Part shown: positions 1-7,711 of the stretch, piece by piece
How the letters are laid out: each line of letters starts with the position of its first letter
Numbering within the stretch: the first letter of the stretch is position 1
NCBI GenBank assembly: GCA_038040395.1
Contig: JBBPIJ010000004.1
Coordinates: forward strand, 1 to 64,000
Direction of reading: 5' to 3'
DNA length: 64,000 bases
Source: VAXT01 sp038040395
GTDB lineage: Bacteria; Actinomycetota; Thermoleophilia; Gaiellales; Gaiellaceae
The notes under the pieces: model-generated
Seen by the model: the letters and a program-made list of their open reading frames with translations, nothing else
Told to the model about the DNA's origin: nothing
Databases searched by the model: none
Made by a program: the position numbers and the translations under genes

Positions 1-993
1 ACGAACGGCGGCGCCGAGGCGAACGAGAACGCGATCAAGCTCGCCCGCTGGTACACGGGCCGGCCGAAGATCGTCGCGCGCTACCGCTCCTACCACGGCG
101 CGACCGCCGGGGCGATCTCGGCGACCGGAGACCCCCGCCGCTGGCCGGCCGAGCCCGGCGTTCCCGGGATCGTCCGCATGCTGGACCCGTACACGTATCG
201 CTGTCCCGCCGGGCATCCCGATCCGTGCCCAGTCTGCGCGGGCGCGCCGCACCTCGAGGAGATCCTCCAGTACGAGGGGCCCGAGAACGTCGCGGCCGTG
301 ATCCTCGAGACGGTGACCGGGACGAACGGCGTCATCCCGCCCCCGCCTGGCTACCTCCAGTCGGTGCGCGAGGTCTGCGACCGGCACGGGATCCTCTTGA
401 TCCTCGACGAGGTGATGGCCGGCTTCGGCCGCACCGGCAAGTGGTTTGCCTGCGAGCACTGGGACGTCGTCCCGGACATCATCACGCTGGCGAAGGGGAT
501 CAACTCCGGCTACGTGCCGCTCGGCGCGATGACGATCTCGCAGAAGATCGCCGACTGGGTGCGCGACCGCTACTTCGCTGGCGGGCTCACGTACTCGGGG
601 CATCCGCTCGCGTGCGCCTCGGGCGTGGCGTCGATCGAGGCGTTCCGCGAGGAGGGCATCGTCGAGAACGCGGCTGCGATGGGCGAGCTGCTCGGCGAGG
701 GGCTGGCGGCGCTTGCGGACAAGCACGAGTCGATCGGGGAGGTGAGGGGCCTGGGTCTCTTCTATGGCGTCGAGCTCGTCAAGGACCGCGAGACGCGCGA
801 GCCGCTCGTCCCGTTCAACGCGTCAGGCGAGGCGTTCGCCCCGATGGCGAAGATCGGAAAGGCCGCCCTCGCGAACGGCCTCTACCTGATGACGCACTGG
901 AACGTGATCATCGTCGCCCCGCCGCTGACGATCACCCGCGAAGAGCTCGACGAGGGCCTCGAGAAGCTCGACGAAGCCCTCGCCGGCGCGTAA
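1..993 (+). CDS. Class III (PLP) aminotransferase, 5'-truncated by window edge
   Basis: The reading frame is open from base 1, so the N-terminus lies outside the window and about 330 residues are visible. It begins inside the TNGGAEANENAIKLAR segment typical of class III aminotransferases. The PLP-binding part follows: LILDEVMAGFGRTG carries the cofactor-contacting Asp, and TLAKGINSGYVPLGAM carries the Schiff-base Lys. YSGHPLACASG follows further on. Family knowledge: such enzymes transfer an omega-amino group to pyruvate or 2-oxoglutarate in the cytoplasm. The substrate (taurine, beta-alanine, GABA or a polyamine type) cannot be fixed from these motifs. It is followed 4 bp later by a small membrane-anchored ORF. 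Confidence 0.93.
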   Translation, partial: TNGGAEANENAIKLARWYTGRPKIVARYRSYHGATAGAISATGDPRRWPAEPGVPGIVRMLDPYTYRCPAGHPDPCPVCAGAPHLEEILQYEGPENVAAVILETVTGTNGVIPPPPGYLQSVREVCDRHGILLILDEVMAGFGRTGKWFACEHWDVVPDIITLAKGINSGYVPLGAMTISQKIADWVRDRYFAGGLTYSGHPLACASGVASIEAFREEGIVENAAAMGELLGEGLAALADKHESIGEVRGLGLFYGVELVKDRETREPLVPFNASGEAFAPMAKIGKAALANGLYLMTHWNVIIVAPPLTITREELDEGLEKLDEALAGA

Positions 994-997
994 GGCG

Positions 998-1333
998 ATG
1001 CGCAGACGGATGGGGTGGCTGCTCTTCGGCGTCCTCGTCGGGAGCGTGCTGACTCTGACAATTTTGGCCGTTGCGACTCCTGTGCGCCTCTTTGGAGTCA
1101 CTCGCCCGGCGCTCGAGTACTCATTGTTCAGACAGACGCTCGACGACCCGGACTGCAGTCGACTCGCGCCCGCTCGCTGGAGCTGTGATGTGTTCGACGG
1201 CCGGGAGAGCTTGTCTCATAAGTACCTCGTAGTTGTCTCACCCGGCGGATGCTGGAAGGCGACGGCAGCCGGCGGACGTCGCGAGCGTGGCTGCATCCGG
1301 TTCCGGGACTACGTACGGCTCCTGGACCGCTAA
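998..1333 (+). CDS. Small membrane-anchored or secreted protein of unknown function
   Basis: A 111-aa ORF starting 4 bp after the aminotransferase stop, so probably translated from the same message. Residues 1-30 form a basic start (MRRR) followed by one hydrophobic helix, a signal anchor or uncleaved signal peptide. The remainder is polar and has four cysteines in two pairs (DPDC and SCDVF, then GGCW and GCIRF), which could form disulfides outside the membrane. I do not recognise a family. Codon use resembles neighbouring genes, which supports a real gene, but it could be a poorly conserved ORF. Confidence 0.6.
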   Translation: MRRRMGWLLFGVLVGSVLTLTILAVATPVRLFGVTRPALEYSLFRQTLDDPDCSRLAPARWSCDVFDGRESLSHKYLVVVSPGGCWKATAAGGRRERGCIRFRDYVRLLDR

Positions 1334-1380
1334 TGGGCGAAGCCTCGACGACACGCTGACGGCGTCCTAGACTGCTCCGC

Positions 1381-1521
1381 ATGAACACGGACGAAAAGCA
1401 GGACGAGCCCGAGCGCGAGCTCGAGGATCTCGAGGTGGACGAGGAAGCGGCCGAGGACGTACGCGGCGGTCGAGCCCCTGGTCCAGCCCCGGTTCCGATC
1501 CCGTATCCGAACCAGCCCTAG
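1381..1521 (+). CDS. 46-aa acidic peptide with double-glycine leader-like motif and proline-rich tail
   Basis: A short ORF: acidic residues 1-28, then Gly29-Gly30, then a 16-residue tail RAPGPAPVPIPYPNQP with seven prolines. The segment ELEDLEVDEEAAEDVRGG looks like the LxxLE...GG leaders of peptides cleaved after GG by bacteriocin-type C39 peptidases or exporters. There is no Shine-Dalgarno, but TAGACT at 1368-1373 sits 7 nt before the ATG, matching the leaderless promoter pattern used repeatedly here. The stop overlaps the convergent holB stop by 4 bp. No modification enzyme or transporter is adjacent, so the secretion or RiPP role is inference. Confidence 0.6.
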   Translation: MNTDEKQDEPERELEDLEVDEEAAEDVRGGRAPGPAPVPIPYPNQP

Positions 1522-2594
1522 ACGGCAACGCCCGCGAGTTCGCGGCGGAGCTTGACGAACAGCGCCTCCAGGGCGAGCCCCGCCTGGAGCTGGAGCTCCT
1601 CGAAGAGGCGCCACGTCTCGCGGACCGCCTCGGCCGCGGCCTCCGCGCCCGGTAGCTGCTCGACGGTCGCGTCCTCACGAAGCTGCGCTAGGCGGTCGAC
1701 GTGCGCTGCCGCCGACTCCGCGCCCGCTGCGACGACGACGAGGTCGCGGTACCACGCTTCGAGCTCCTCGAGGCAGAGCAGGACCTCCTCGCGCTCGGCT
1801 CCTCTCATCGCGCGCTTGACCCGCTGCTCCTTCTCGCGCGGCGTCAGGCCGAGCTCCTCGTTCTCGGTCTCGGCGCGCTCCTTCGCCTCGGCCGAGCGCT
1901 CGGCGGCAATGCCCATGAGGACGTCGGCCGCCTCGCGTGGCTCGAAGCTCGGCTCGCGGTAGACGGAGCGGGCGACCTCGAGCACGGCCTCGCGCCGCCG
2001 CGCCGCCTGCGGATCGAGCAGCCGGTCGACCCGGTCGAGCCGTCCGCCCGCGACCCGTGCGAGTGCGGCCGCCGCGTTTTCCGAAAGCTCCGGCGCGCGA
2101 CGTGCGATCTCCTCCCGGACGGTCTTCTCGGCGAGCCGCCGAAACGGGACGAGCTGGCAGCGCGACCGGATCGTTGCCGACAAGGGGCCGAGGTCATCGG
2201 CGACGAGCACGGCGACTGCATACGGAGGCGGCTCCTCGAGGTCCTTCAGCAGCGCGTCGGCGGCCTCGTCGTTCAACGAGTGCGCTCCGAAGATGAGGTA
2301 GATCCGCCGGTCCGCCTCGAAGGGGCGCATGTGCAGGTCGCGCCGAAGCTCGCGGATCGCGTCGATCCGGATCTGGTCGCCGAGCGGCTCGAGCACGTAG
2401 AGATCCGGGTGCGCGCGGCGCTCGACTCGGCCAGGGTCGCCTAGCAGCGCTCCCGCGAAGCCGATCGCGGCGCGGCGCTTGCCGACTCCCGGCGGGCCGT
2501 GGAAGAGGTACGCGTGCGCCGGCCCTTCGGCCAGTGCCGCGTCGAGCAGCCGCCTCGCCTCGGCCTGCTCAGGAAAGCCCTGGAAGCTTGTCAC
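1518..2594 (-). CDS. holB: DNA polymerase III subunit delta' (clamp-loader)
   Basis: A 358-aa AAA+ clamp-loader subunit that helps load the beta sliding clamp at replication forks. Residues 1-40 contain HAYLFHGPPGVGKR, a Walker-A-like loop in which the usual Thr/Ser after GK is Arg. This fits delta' often being unable to bind ATP. LNDEAADALLKDLEEPP corresponds to the Walker B/sensor region, and TIRSRCQ carries the conserved SRC motif. The clamp-loader collar region follows and is charged and helical. It overlaps the upstream tmk by 26 bp, the common tmk-holB pairing, so the two are co-transcribed and probably translationally coupled. Confidence 0.93.
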   Translation of the reverse strand: MTSFQGFPEQAEARRLLDAALAEGPAHAYLFHGPPGVGKRRAAIGFAGALLGDPGRVERRAHPDLYVLEPLGDQIRIDAIRELRRDLHMRPFEADRRIYLIFGAHSLNDEAADALLKDLEEPPPYAVAVLVADDLGPLSATIRSRCQLVPFRRLAEKTVREEIARRAPELSENAAAALARVAGGRLDRVDRLLDPQAARRREAVLEVARSVYREPSFEPREAADVLMGIAAERSAEAKERAETENEELGLTPREKEQRVKRAMRGAEREEVLLCLEELEAWYRDLVVVAAGAESAAAHVDRLAQLREDATVEQLPGAEAAAEAVRETWRLFEELQLQAGLALEALFVKLRRELAGVAV

Positions 2595-3165
2595 GCACCT
2601 CCTTTGCGATCTCCTCCGGCGGCCTCGACCCGTCGAGCGCGACGATCCGCCCGCCGAAGATCGAGCCTAGCTCGCGGTACGCCTTGTCGACGGCTCGGAG
2701 GAACTCCTCGCCTTCTCGTTCGATGCGATCCGAGGCCGAGCCCGAGCGCTTCGCCGCCTCGTCCGGGTCGACCAGCAGCAGGAAGGTCACGTCCGGGAGG
2801 ATGCCGCGGATCGCGTCGATGTTCAGCGCGAGGACGCGATCGACGCCCAGGCCGCGGGCGATCCCTTGGTAGGCAAGCGACGAATCGAGGTAGCGGTCGC
2901 AGACGACGTCGGCCCCGCGCTCGAGGGCCGGGCCGATCACCTCTGAGACGAGCTCCGCCCGGGCGGCGGCAAAGAGCGCCGCCTCGGCCCACGAAGAGAT
3001 CGGCGTGCCGCCCAGGAGGAGTTCGCGCACTTTCTCTCCCAGCTCGGTGCCGCCGGGCTCGCGGGTCGCGACGACGTCGCGCCCTTCCGCTTCGAGGTGC
3101 GCCCGCAGAAGCTCGGCCTGCGTTGTCTTCCCCGAGCCGTCAAGGCCCTCGAAGGTGACGAACAC
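2569..3165 (-). CDS. tmk: Thymidylate kinase (dTMP kinase)
   Basis: A 198-aa enzyme phosphorylating dTMP to dTDP with ATP in the cytoplasm, at the usual length for the family. The N-terminus has FEGLDGSGKTTQ (P-loop), followed by TREPGGTELGEKVR (the DR/E-type substrate loop), then DVVCDRYLDSSLAYQG (the DRY motif contacting dTMP). SASDRIEREGEEF is the LID region. The start is GTG at 3165. A TATCCT hexamer at 3177-3172 on this strand lies 6 nt upstream, so the mRNA is probably leaderless. It overlaps downstream holB. The divergent epimerase begins 18 bp away and shares the same -10 bases. Confidence 0.96.
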   Translation of the reverse strand: MFVTFEGLDGSGKTTQAELLRAHLEAEGRDVVATREPGGTELGEKVRELLLGGTPISSWAEAALFAAARAELVSEVIGPALERGADVVCDRYLDSSLAYQGIARGLGVDRVLALNIDAIRGILPDVTFLLLVDPDEAAKRSGSASDRIEREGEEFLRAVDKAYRELGSIFGGRIVALDGSRPPEEIAKEVRDKLPGLS

Positions 3166-3182
3166 GCGCCTAGGATACGAGC
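3166..3182. promoter_or_regulatory. Overlapping divergent -10 elements for tmk and epimerase (leaderless)
   Basis: The whole intergenic gap is 17 bp. On the plus strand TAGGAT (3171-3176) ends 6 nt before the GTG at 3183. On the minus strand TATCCT (3177-3172) ends 6 nt before the GTG at 3165. The two hexamers occupy almost the same bases, so RNA polymerase bound here could fire in either direction and both mRNAs would start at or next to their start codons. -35 motifs would have to lie inside the opposite coding regions, and I see no clear consensus. Confidence 0.55.
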
Positions 3183-4088
3183 GTGACGGTTCTCGTCACC
3201 GGAGGAGCGGGGTTCATCGGCTCGCACGTCGCAGAGGCGCTCGTCGCCGGCGGCGAGGACGTCGTGGTCCTGGACGATCTCTCGAGTGGCAGCCGCGAGA
3301 ACGTGCCCGACGGCGCCGAGCTGGTCGAGGGCGACATCCGCGAGCCGCAGGCAGACCTCTTTGCGGACGTCAAACCCACGGCTTGCTTCCACCTTGCGGC
3401 GCAGGCCGACGTACGGGTCTCGGTGGCCAGGCCCGACCACGACGCGAAGATCAACATCCTCGGCACGGTCAACGTCCTCCAGGCCGCCCTCGAGCACGAC
3501 ACGCGGGTCGTCTTCAGCTCGACCGGCGGCGCGATCTACGGGGAGTGCGAGCGGCCCGCTCCCGAGGATGCGCCGAAGCAGCCGCTCGCGCCGTACGGGA
3601 CGTCGAAGCTCGCCGGCGAGGAGTACCTGGCGACCTACAACCGGCTGCACGAGACCCGCCACGTGACGCTGCGCTACGGCAACGTGTACGGGCCCCGCCA
3701 GGACCCGCACGGAGAGGCTGGCGTTGTCGCCATCTTCTTCAGCCACCTGCTGAGCGGGGAGCAGCCCAGGATCTTCGGCGACGGGAGCCAGACGCGCGAC
3801 TACGTGTACGTCGCGGACGTCGTGCGGGCGACGCTGGCCGCGGCCGAGCAGGACGGCGGCGTCTTCAACGTCGGCACCGGGCGCGAGACCTCCGTCGTCG
3901 AGCTCTACGAGGTGTGCCGGCGGGTCGCGGGCAAGGAGGACGTCGACGCGGCGTTCGCGCCGCCGCGTCCCGGCGAGCTTCAGCGGAGCGTGCTCAACAT
4001 CAGCCGTGCCGTCGACGAGCTCGGCTGGCGGCCCGAGCACAACCTCGAGGACGGCCTCCGCGAGACCTGGGCGTGGATGTCAGCCTAG
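3183..4088 (+). CDS. NAD-dependent nucleotide-sugar epimerase/dehydratase (UDP-glucose 4-epimerase type)
   Basis: A 301-aa extended short-chain dehydrogenase acting on nucleotide sugars in the cytoplasm. The Rossmann glycine motif TGGAGFIGSH is at residues 6-15. The catalytic Tyr138 and Lys142 lie in PYGTSK, preceded by the Ser/Thr-rich FSSTGGAIYGE. YGNVYGPRQDP and DGSQTRDYVYV are typical of UDP-glucose/UDP-GlcNAc 4-epimerases. The start is GTG, 6 nt after a TAGGAT hexamer. It probably supplies UDP-galactose-type sugars for surface glycans. It could equally be a dTDP- or UDP-sugar enzyme of another specificity, so galE is not assigned. Confidence 0.9.
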   Translation: MTVLVTGGAGFIGSHVAEALVAGGEDVVVLDDLSSGSRENVPDGAELVEGDIREPQADLFADVKPTACFHLAAQADVRVSVARPDHDAKINILGTVNVLQAALEHDTRVVFSSTGGAIYGECERPAPEDAPKQPLAPYGTSKLAGEEYLATYNRLHETRHVTLRYGNVYGPRQDPHGEAGVVAIFFSHLLSGEQPRIFGDGSQTRDYVYVADVVRATLAAAEQDGGVFNVGTGRETSVVELYEVCRRVAGKEDVDAAFAPPRPGELQRSVLNISRAVDELGWRPEHNLEDGLRETWAWMSA

Positions 4089-4127
4089 GAAGGAACGGCG
4101 CGGGTCGAGGCGAATCACGCTCGGCCC

Positions 4128-4622
4128 GTGGAGATCTCCGTCCCCGCCCCTGCCCAGCTCGACCATCCGTGGCGTACCGCGACGCTCGTCGCCGCTGGTG
4201 TCGCGGCCTTCGAGCTGGTCATCCTCCTGATCATCGGCCTCGCCCTTCTGTCGAAGCCTCTCTCGGCGCACGCCAAGCAGGCCGCGGTCACGCGCGCGAC
4301 CGGAATCGCGCCGGCTCGGCCGGAGCCGAAGAACGCGACCCTCTCTCGCGACGAGACCTCGGTGCTCGTTCTGAATGGGAACGGCATCGCCGGGGCGGCC
4401 GCGGACGCCGCCTCGCGCATGCGCGCGCGTGGGTACTCGATCACGGATACCGGTAACGCGGGTCAGACCTACGGGCAGAGCGTCGTCATGTACCGCCCCG
4501 GCCGCCGGCCGGAAGCCCAGCGCCTCGCCGCCGACCTCGGCATCAGCCTCGTCGGCCCCCTCGACGGCATCAAGCTGCGCCAGCTCCTGGGCGCACAAGC
4601 CGTCGTCGTCCTAGGCACCTAG
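4128..4622 (+). CDS. Membrane protein with LytR_C (LytR/CpsA C-terminal) domain
   Basis: A 164-aa protein with a short cytoplasmic start, one transmembrane helix around residues 22-45 (VAAFELVILLIIGLALL), a linker, then a C-terminal domain beginning VLVLNGNGIAGAA. That beta-alpha-beta LytR_C domain often follows LytR-CpsA-Psr phosphotransferase domains, which attach glycans to peptidoglycan. The catalytic LCP domain is absent, so this is an anchored extracellular LytR_C module, perhaps glycan-binding. It lies 39 bp after the epimerase on the same strand and converges on the O-antigen ligase gene. The GTG start has no obvious Shine-Dalgarno. Confidence 0.8.
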   Translation: MEISVPAPAQLDHPWRTATLVAAGVAAFELVILLIIGLALLSKPLSAHAKQAAVTRATGIAPARPEPKNATLSRDETSVLVLNGNGIAGAAADAASRMRARGYSITDTGNAGQTYGQSVVMYRPGRRPEAQRLAADLGISLVGPLDGIKLRQLLGAQAVVVLGT

Positions 4623-4640
4623 CCCTTCCAGCCACGTCTC

Positions 4641-4771
4641 GGTGCCTGGCACCTGGACATGTCCGGTGCCTGGCACCACACATGGCCGATCGGGACGATG
4701 CTCCTCTCCTAAGAAAGCGGCCAGGGCGTACGAAAGCCATGGCCCGCACCCCCACGTCCGTGCCTGGCACC
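4641..4771. repeat. Cluster of three GGTGCCTGGCACC palindromes between convergent genes
   Basis: Two perfect 13-bp palindromes GGTGCCTGGCACC are at 4641-4653 and 4665-4677, separated by another palindromic block (GGACATGTCC). A third copy, 12 bp of the same core, is at 4760-4771 and is again followed by GGACATGTC. The block fills the gap between two convergent stop codons. It may act as a two-way terminator, a protein-binding site, or one member of a dispersed palindromic repeat family. There is no coding potential. Confidence 0.75.
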
Positions 4772-4789
4772 GGACATGTCGGCGTTGGA

Positions 4790-6655
4790 CTAGCCGGGGC
4801 AGGCTTGGCCCAGGGCGACGCGTGCTGGGCAGCCGTGCGGGTCGAGCTCGATTGCCCGCTCGAGCTCCTTCTGAGCGGCGGTGTCGTCTCCGATGACCTC
4901 CTGGTCGAAGCGCCCGAGCTCGTACCAGGCAACCCAGTTCAACGGCTGGAGCTCGACCGCGCGAACGTAGAGCTCCCGCGCCCTGGGCAAGTGTCCTCGC
5001 CCCTCCTCCGCCGCCGCCCACGCCTCGAACGGCTCGATCGAGAGCGGATTCAGCGAGTGAGCGCTCTTCGCCGAGTCGATCGCCTTCTCCACCGACCCCT
5101 GCTCGAGCTCGGCGTACGCGTCGTCGACGCGACCCTCAGCAACCCTCGGCGCCGCGACCGAATACAGCGACGCCCACGCGACGAGAACGAGCACGAGCGC
5201 CCAGAGCGGCCGCCGCACGCGAACCGCCTCGCGCCCGGTCGTGAGCAGGAAGCCGGTCACAAAGAAAACCGGCCCGCAGAGCGCGACGAACTCCCAGTCG
5301 TAGTCGATCGTCCCGTGGACGAGGAACGTCGGCAGCACGACGGCGAGCGCAGCCACAGCCGCCTGTTCGTCTCCCTCCAGCCACCGAAGCGCGCGCCAGG
5401 CGCCGAGCAGAGCCGCGAGCGCCGCGCCGCCAGCGAGCAGAAAGCCGACGAAACCCGTCTCGGACAAGAACTGAAGCGGCAAGTTGTGCACCTCGCGCAC
5501 GGCCACGTTGCTCGTGCGCAGCTTCCGGTGCACGAGCTCGAACGAGCCCGCGCCCGTGCCTCCGAGCGGCTGTCCCTCGAACCCCTGCCAGGCCTCCCCC
5601 CACCAGCCCCACCGATTGTTGAGGCTGCCCTGGCTCAAGCGACTCGGGCTCTGGTCGACGTCCTCGGCCTTCAGCGGATTCCCCCGCGAGGCGATCACGC
5701 CCACGCCGACAGCCAAAAAGAGCGCCGTGACCCCCGCGGCGATCCGAAGCAGGAGGCGCTGGCGCTCCGGGCTCGGCCGTTCCCGCGCAAAGTACGCCGC
5801 CGCGAAGACGACGCCCGAGCCAACCAGAAAGACGAGCGCAAACACGACGCCGTCGTGCACCCGACCCGAGCGCGGCTGCCCGCCCTGCGCGATCCCGGGC
5901 AGCGCGAGCGAAACGGCCAGCACCGCCGCAGCGGGGACGGCAGCCGTGACGAGCGCCGCCACGTTGTCGTAGCGCTCCCGGGTCAGCCAAAGCCAGAGCC
6001 CAAGCGCGACGAGCGCCGCGAGAATCCCCCCGCGCGAGAACGTGAGGACGAGCGCAACGAGGAGCGAGTACAGGACAACGACCGCGCCGGCCCGCACGAG
6101 CCGTGAGCACCGCGGCCTCGTCGCCACCCACAAGACGAGCGGAAGACCAAAGACGACAACCAGCGCGAGCGCGTTCCAGTAGCCGACCGGCGAGCGCAGC
6201 CGGGCGAGCCGCCCGTAGTCGTCGAACAACGCAGGCACGGCCTTCCCGGCCAAGGCCCAAAGACACGTCGCCCCGATCAGCGCTCCGAGCAGCCACACGA
6301 CGAGCCGCGGCGCGACAGCCGAGCCGACGAAAGCCCCGACGACCCCGAACGCGAGATAGACGAGCCCACGGTTGAAGTAGTCCCAGGACCGGTCAGGCGC
6401 AGCCGACCAGAGAATCGTCACCGCATTCCAGGCGACGAACCCGCCGGCAAGGAACCCACAGGCGAGACCCTCTCGGCCGAGCACCGGCGCCGGCAAAAGC
6501 CCCCAGAGCGAAGCTCCGCACGCGACGAGCGCAGCGAGGATCGCACCCGCCCCGATCCAGGAAACGGGCCCGATGCTCGAGCCTCCTCCGAAGAAAAGCG
6601 AGGCGGCGAGAAGCACGCCGGCCGTCGCGAGCAGCGCCAGCGCTCCCGTCCGCAT
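4790..6655 (-). CDS. O-antigen ligase/polymerase family membrane protein with C-terminal TPR region
   Basis: A 621-aa protein with about a dozen hydrophobic helices from residue 1 to about 460. The Wzy/WaaL-type signature is visible as RLRSPVGYWNALALV, LTFSRGGILAAL, and a large loop with GGTGAGSFELVHRK and VHNLPLQFLSETG. The last 130 residues are soluble and helical (AYAELEQGSVEKAIDSAKSA, then ARELYVRAVELQP and ELERAIELDPHG), i.e. TPR repeats. Family knowledge: these enzymes polymerise or transfer lipid-linked glycans outside the membrane. A TAGCTT hexamer 6 nt before the ATG suggests a leaderless mRNA. The gene lies apart from the main polysaccharide locus beginning at about 25 kb, which it may serve. 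Confidence 0.88.
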   Translation of the reverse strand: MRTGALALLATAGVLLAASLFFGGGSSIGPVSWIGAGAILAALVACGASLWGLLPAPVLGREGLACGFLAGGFVAWNAVTILWSAAPDRSWDYFNRGLVYLAFGVVGAFVGSAVAPRLVVWLLGALIGATCLWALAGKAVPALFDDYGRLARLRSPVGYWNALALVVVFGLPLVLWVATRPRCSRLVRAGAVVVLYSLLVALVLTFSRGGILAALVALGLWLWLTRERYDNVAALVTAAVPAAAVLAVSLALPGIAQGGQPRSGRVHDGVVFALVFLVGSGVVFAAAYFARERPSPERQRLLLRIAAGVTALFLAVGVGVIASRGNPLKAEDVDQSPSRLSQGSLNNRWGWWGEAWQGFEGQPLGGTGAGSFELVHRKLRTSNVAVREVHNLPLQFLSETGFVGFLLAGGAALAALLGAWRALRWLEGDEQAAVAALAVVLPTFLVHGTIDYDWEFVALCGPVFFVTGFLLTTGREAVRVRRPLWALVLVLVAWASLYSVAAPRVAEGRVDDAYAELEQGSVEKAIDSAKSAHSLNPLSIEPFEAWAAAEEGRGHLPRARELYVRAVELQPLNWVAWYELGRFDQEVIGDDTAAQKELERAIELDPHGCPARVALGQACPG

Positions 6656-6711
6656 ACGGCGAAGCTACCACCGGTGCCGGTAGTGACTCAGTTTGAAATG
6701 ACCGCGCCCCG

Positions 6712-6939
6712 CTAGGGCTCGTCGTCCACCTCGAAGCACTGGACGAACACGATCTGCGGCTTGCCGCGAGTAATCCGCGGATCGGGCGAGACGTTGCTGA
6801 CCGCACAGCGCCGCCCTCCCAGATCGAGGACTTGCCCTACCTCGATCTTCGCCGAGCTCTGGAAGTTGAAGGTCCTGGACGTACCGGGTCGGCTCTCGAC
6901 GGTGACTCGATAGTCGTACTTCGGGGCGTCTTCTGGCAC
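6712..6939 (-). CDS. Small conserved-looking protein of unknown function
   Basis: A 75-aa ORF with a GTG start. TAAGGT lies 6 nt upstream (6951-6946 on this strand), matching the leaderless promoter pattern and supporting expression. The protein is predicted mostly beta (YDYRVTVES, RTFNFQSSAKIEVGQVLDLGG, CAVSNVSPDP, IVFVQCFEVDDEP), resembling a compact single domain with two cysteines. I do not recognise a family. It is downstream of nothing on its strand and 56 bp upstream of the O-antigen ligase start, so the two could share a message. Confidence 0.65.
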   Translation of the reverse strand: MPEDAPKYDYRVTVESRPGTSRTFNFQSSAKIEVGQVLDLGGRRCAVSNVSPDPRITRGKPQIVFVQCFEVDDEP

Positions 6940-7150
6940 CAGAAGACCTTAGGGACCCCACGTCCGCACGCTTCGAGAACGGGAACCTCTTGGTCGCAAA
7001 GGCCCGCCTCTCGGTTTTCTCCCGCCTTACAAATGGTTAACAACTGGCTAACGGGGGGATCACCCACGTCCGAAAGACTCCACACAATGTCAATGATCCC
7101 GAGTAGGTAGGTTTCGAGCTATCCGTCCCGCCCGGATAACTGCCGTCACC
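6940..7150. other. 211-bp divergent intergenic region
   Basis: It lies between the 75-aa gene (minus) and a secreted protein (plus). It contains the minus-strand -10 TAAGGT (6951-6946). On the plus strand TAGGTT (7108-7113) is followed after 7 nt by ATC at 7121, which is in frame with the secreted protein. The middle part (7030-7060) has a direct repeat-like GGTTAAC/GGCTAAC pair followed by a G run, somewhat like a structured leader. I could not fit it to a known riboswitch. Confidence 0.4.
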
Positions 7151-7600
7151 GTGCTGGTCGCCGCCCTGGCCGCGCTTGCGCTTGGAGCAGCGACCCCGCA
7201 GGCTGCCGCCAAACCCTCATGCGGGCGCCAGATCATCGACGACTGGGTCGACGACAACAGGATCGACGGCACCTACCCGCTCCACTGCTACGGCGAGGCG
7301 ACAGCAGCAGTCCCCGAGGACCTGGCCGTCTACACCGGGATCCTCGAGGACATCGCGAGCGCCCGACAGCGGGCGAGCCGGCTGCGCCGCCTGACCGTCA
7401 ACCCGACCCCGACGACACGCACGGCGAGCACGCCGTCACGAGGTGTCTTCAAGCAAGCGCTCGACAAGCTCGGCTCCCGGAACGTGGATACGGTGCCGCT
7501 CCCGCTCCTCATTCTCGCGGCCCTCTCGCTCCTCCTGATCGGCGCGGGCGCCGCCGGCCTCGTCTCCCGGCGTCTGCGGGCTCGAAAAGTCCCTGGTTAA
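7151..7600 (+). CDS. Secreted protein with signal peptide and C-terminal membrane anchor
   Basis: The first canonical start is GTG 7151, giving 149 aa. An N-terminal hydrophobic stretch ends in TPQAAAKPSCG, a plausible signal peptidase site after AAA. The middle is polar with two cysteines. A C-terminal helix (PLLILAALSLLLIGAGAAGL) is followed by RRLRARK, a sorting or anchor arrangement placing the body outside the cell. The frame stays open upstream to 7097, and a start at 7121 would add the basic residues RPAR expected of a signal peptide n-region, but that codon is ATC. Function unknown. Confidence 0.7.
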   Translation: MLVAALAALALGAATPQAAAKPSCGRQIIDDWVDDNRIDGTYPLHCYGEATAAVPEDLAVYTGILEDIASARQRASRLRRLTVNPTPTTRTASTPSRGVFKQALDKLGSRNVDTVPLPLLILAALSLLLIGAGAAGLVSRRLRARKVPG

Positions 7601-7711
7601 AGGCACTTTTTGCGATCCGTCCGACGCCGCTCCTAGTCTGGCAGGTCCGCTCGCCGACGGCCGTTCCGCCGACTGGGCGCTCATAACTAGGCTTAGACGA
7701 GGAGGTAAGGA

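Noticed and set aside
6940..7120. c-di-AMP (ydaO-type) or other riboswitch upstream of the secreted protein
   Set aside because: A G run and paired TTAAC/CTAAC motifs look suggestive, but the conserved junction sequences could not be lined up.
7601..7711. Cobalamin riboswitch upstream of B12-dependent nrdJ
   Set aside because: The gap is only 111 bp, and no B12-box-like GCCACTG segment or matching stems were found.
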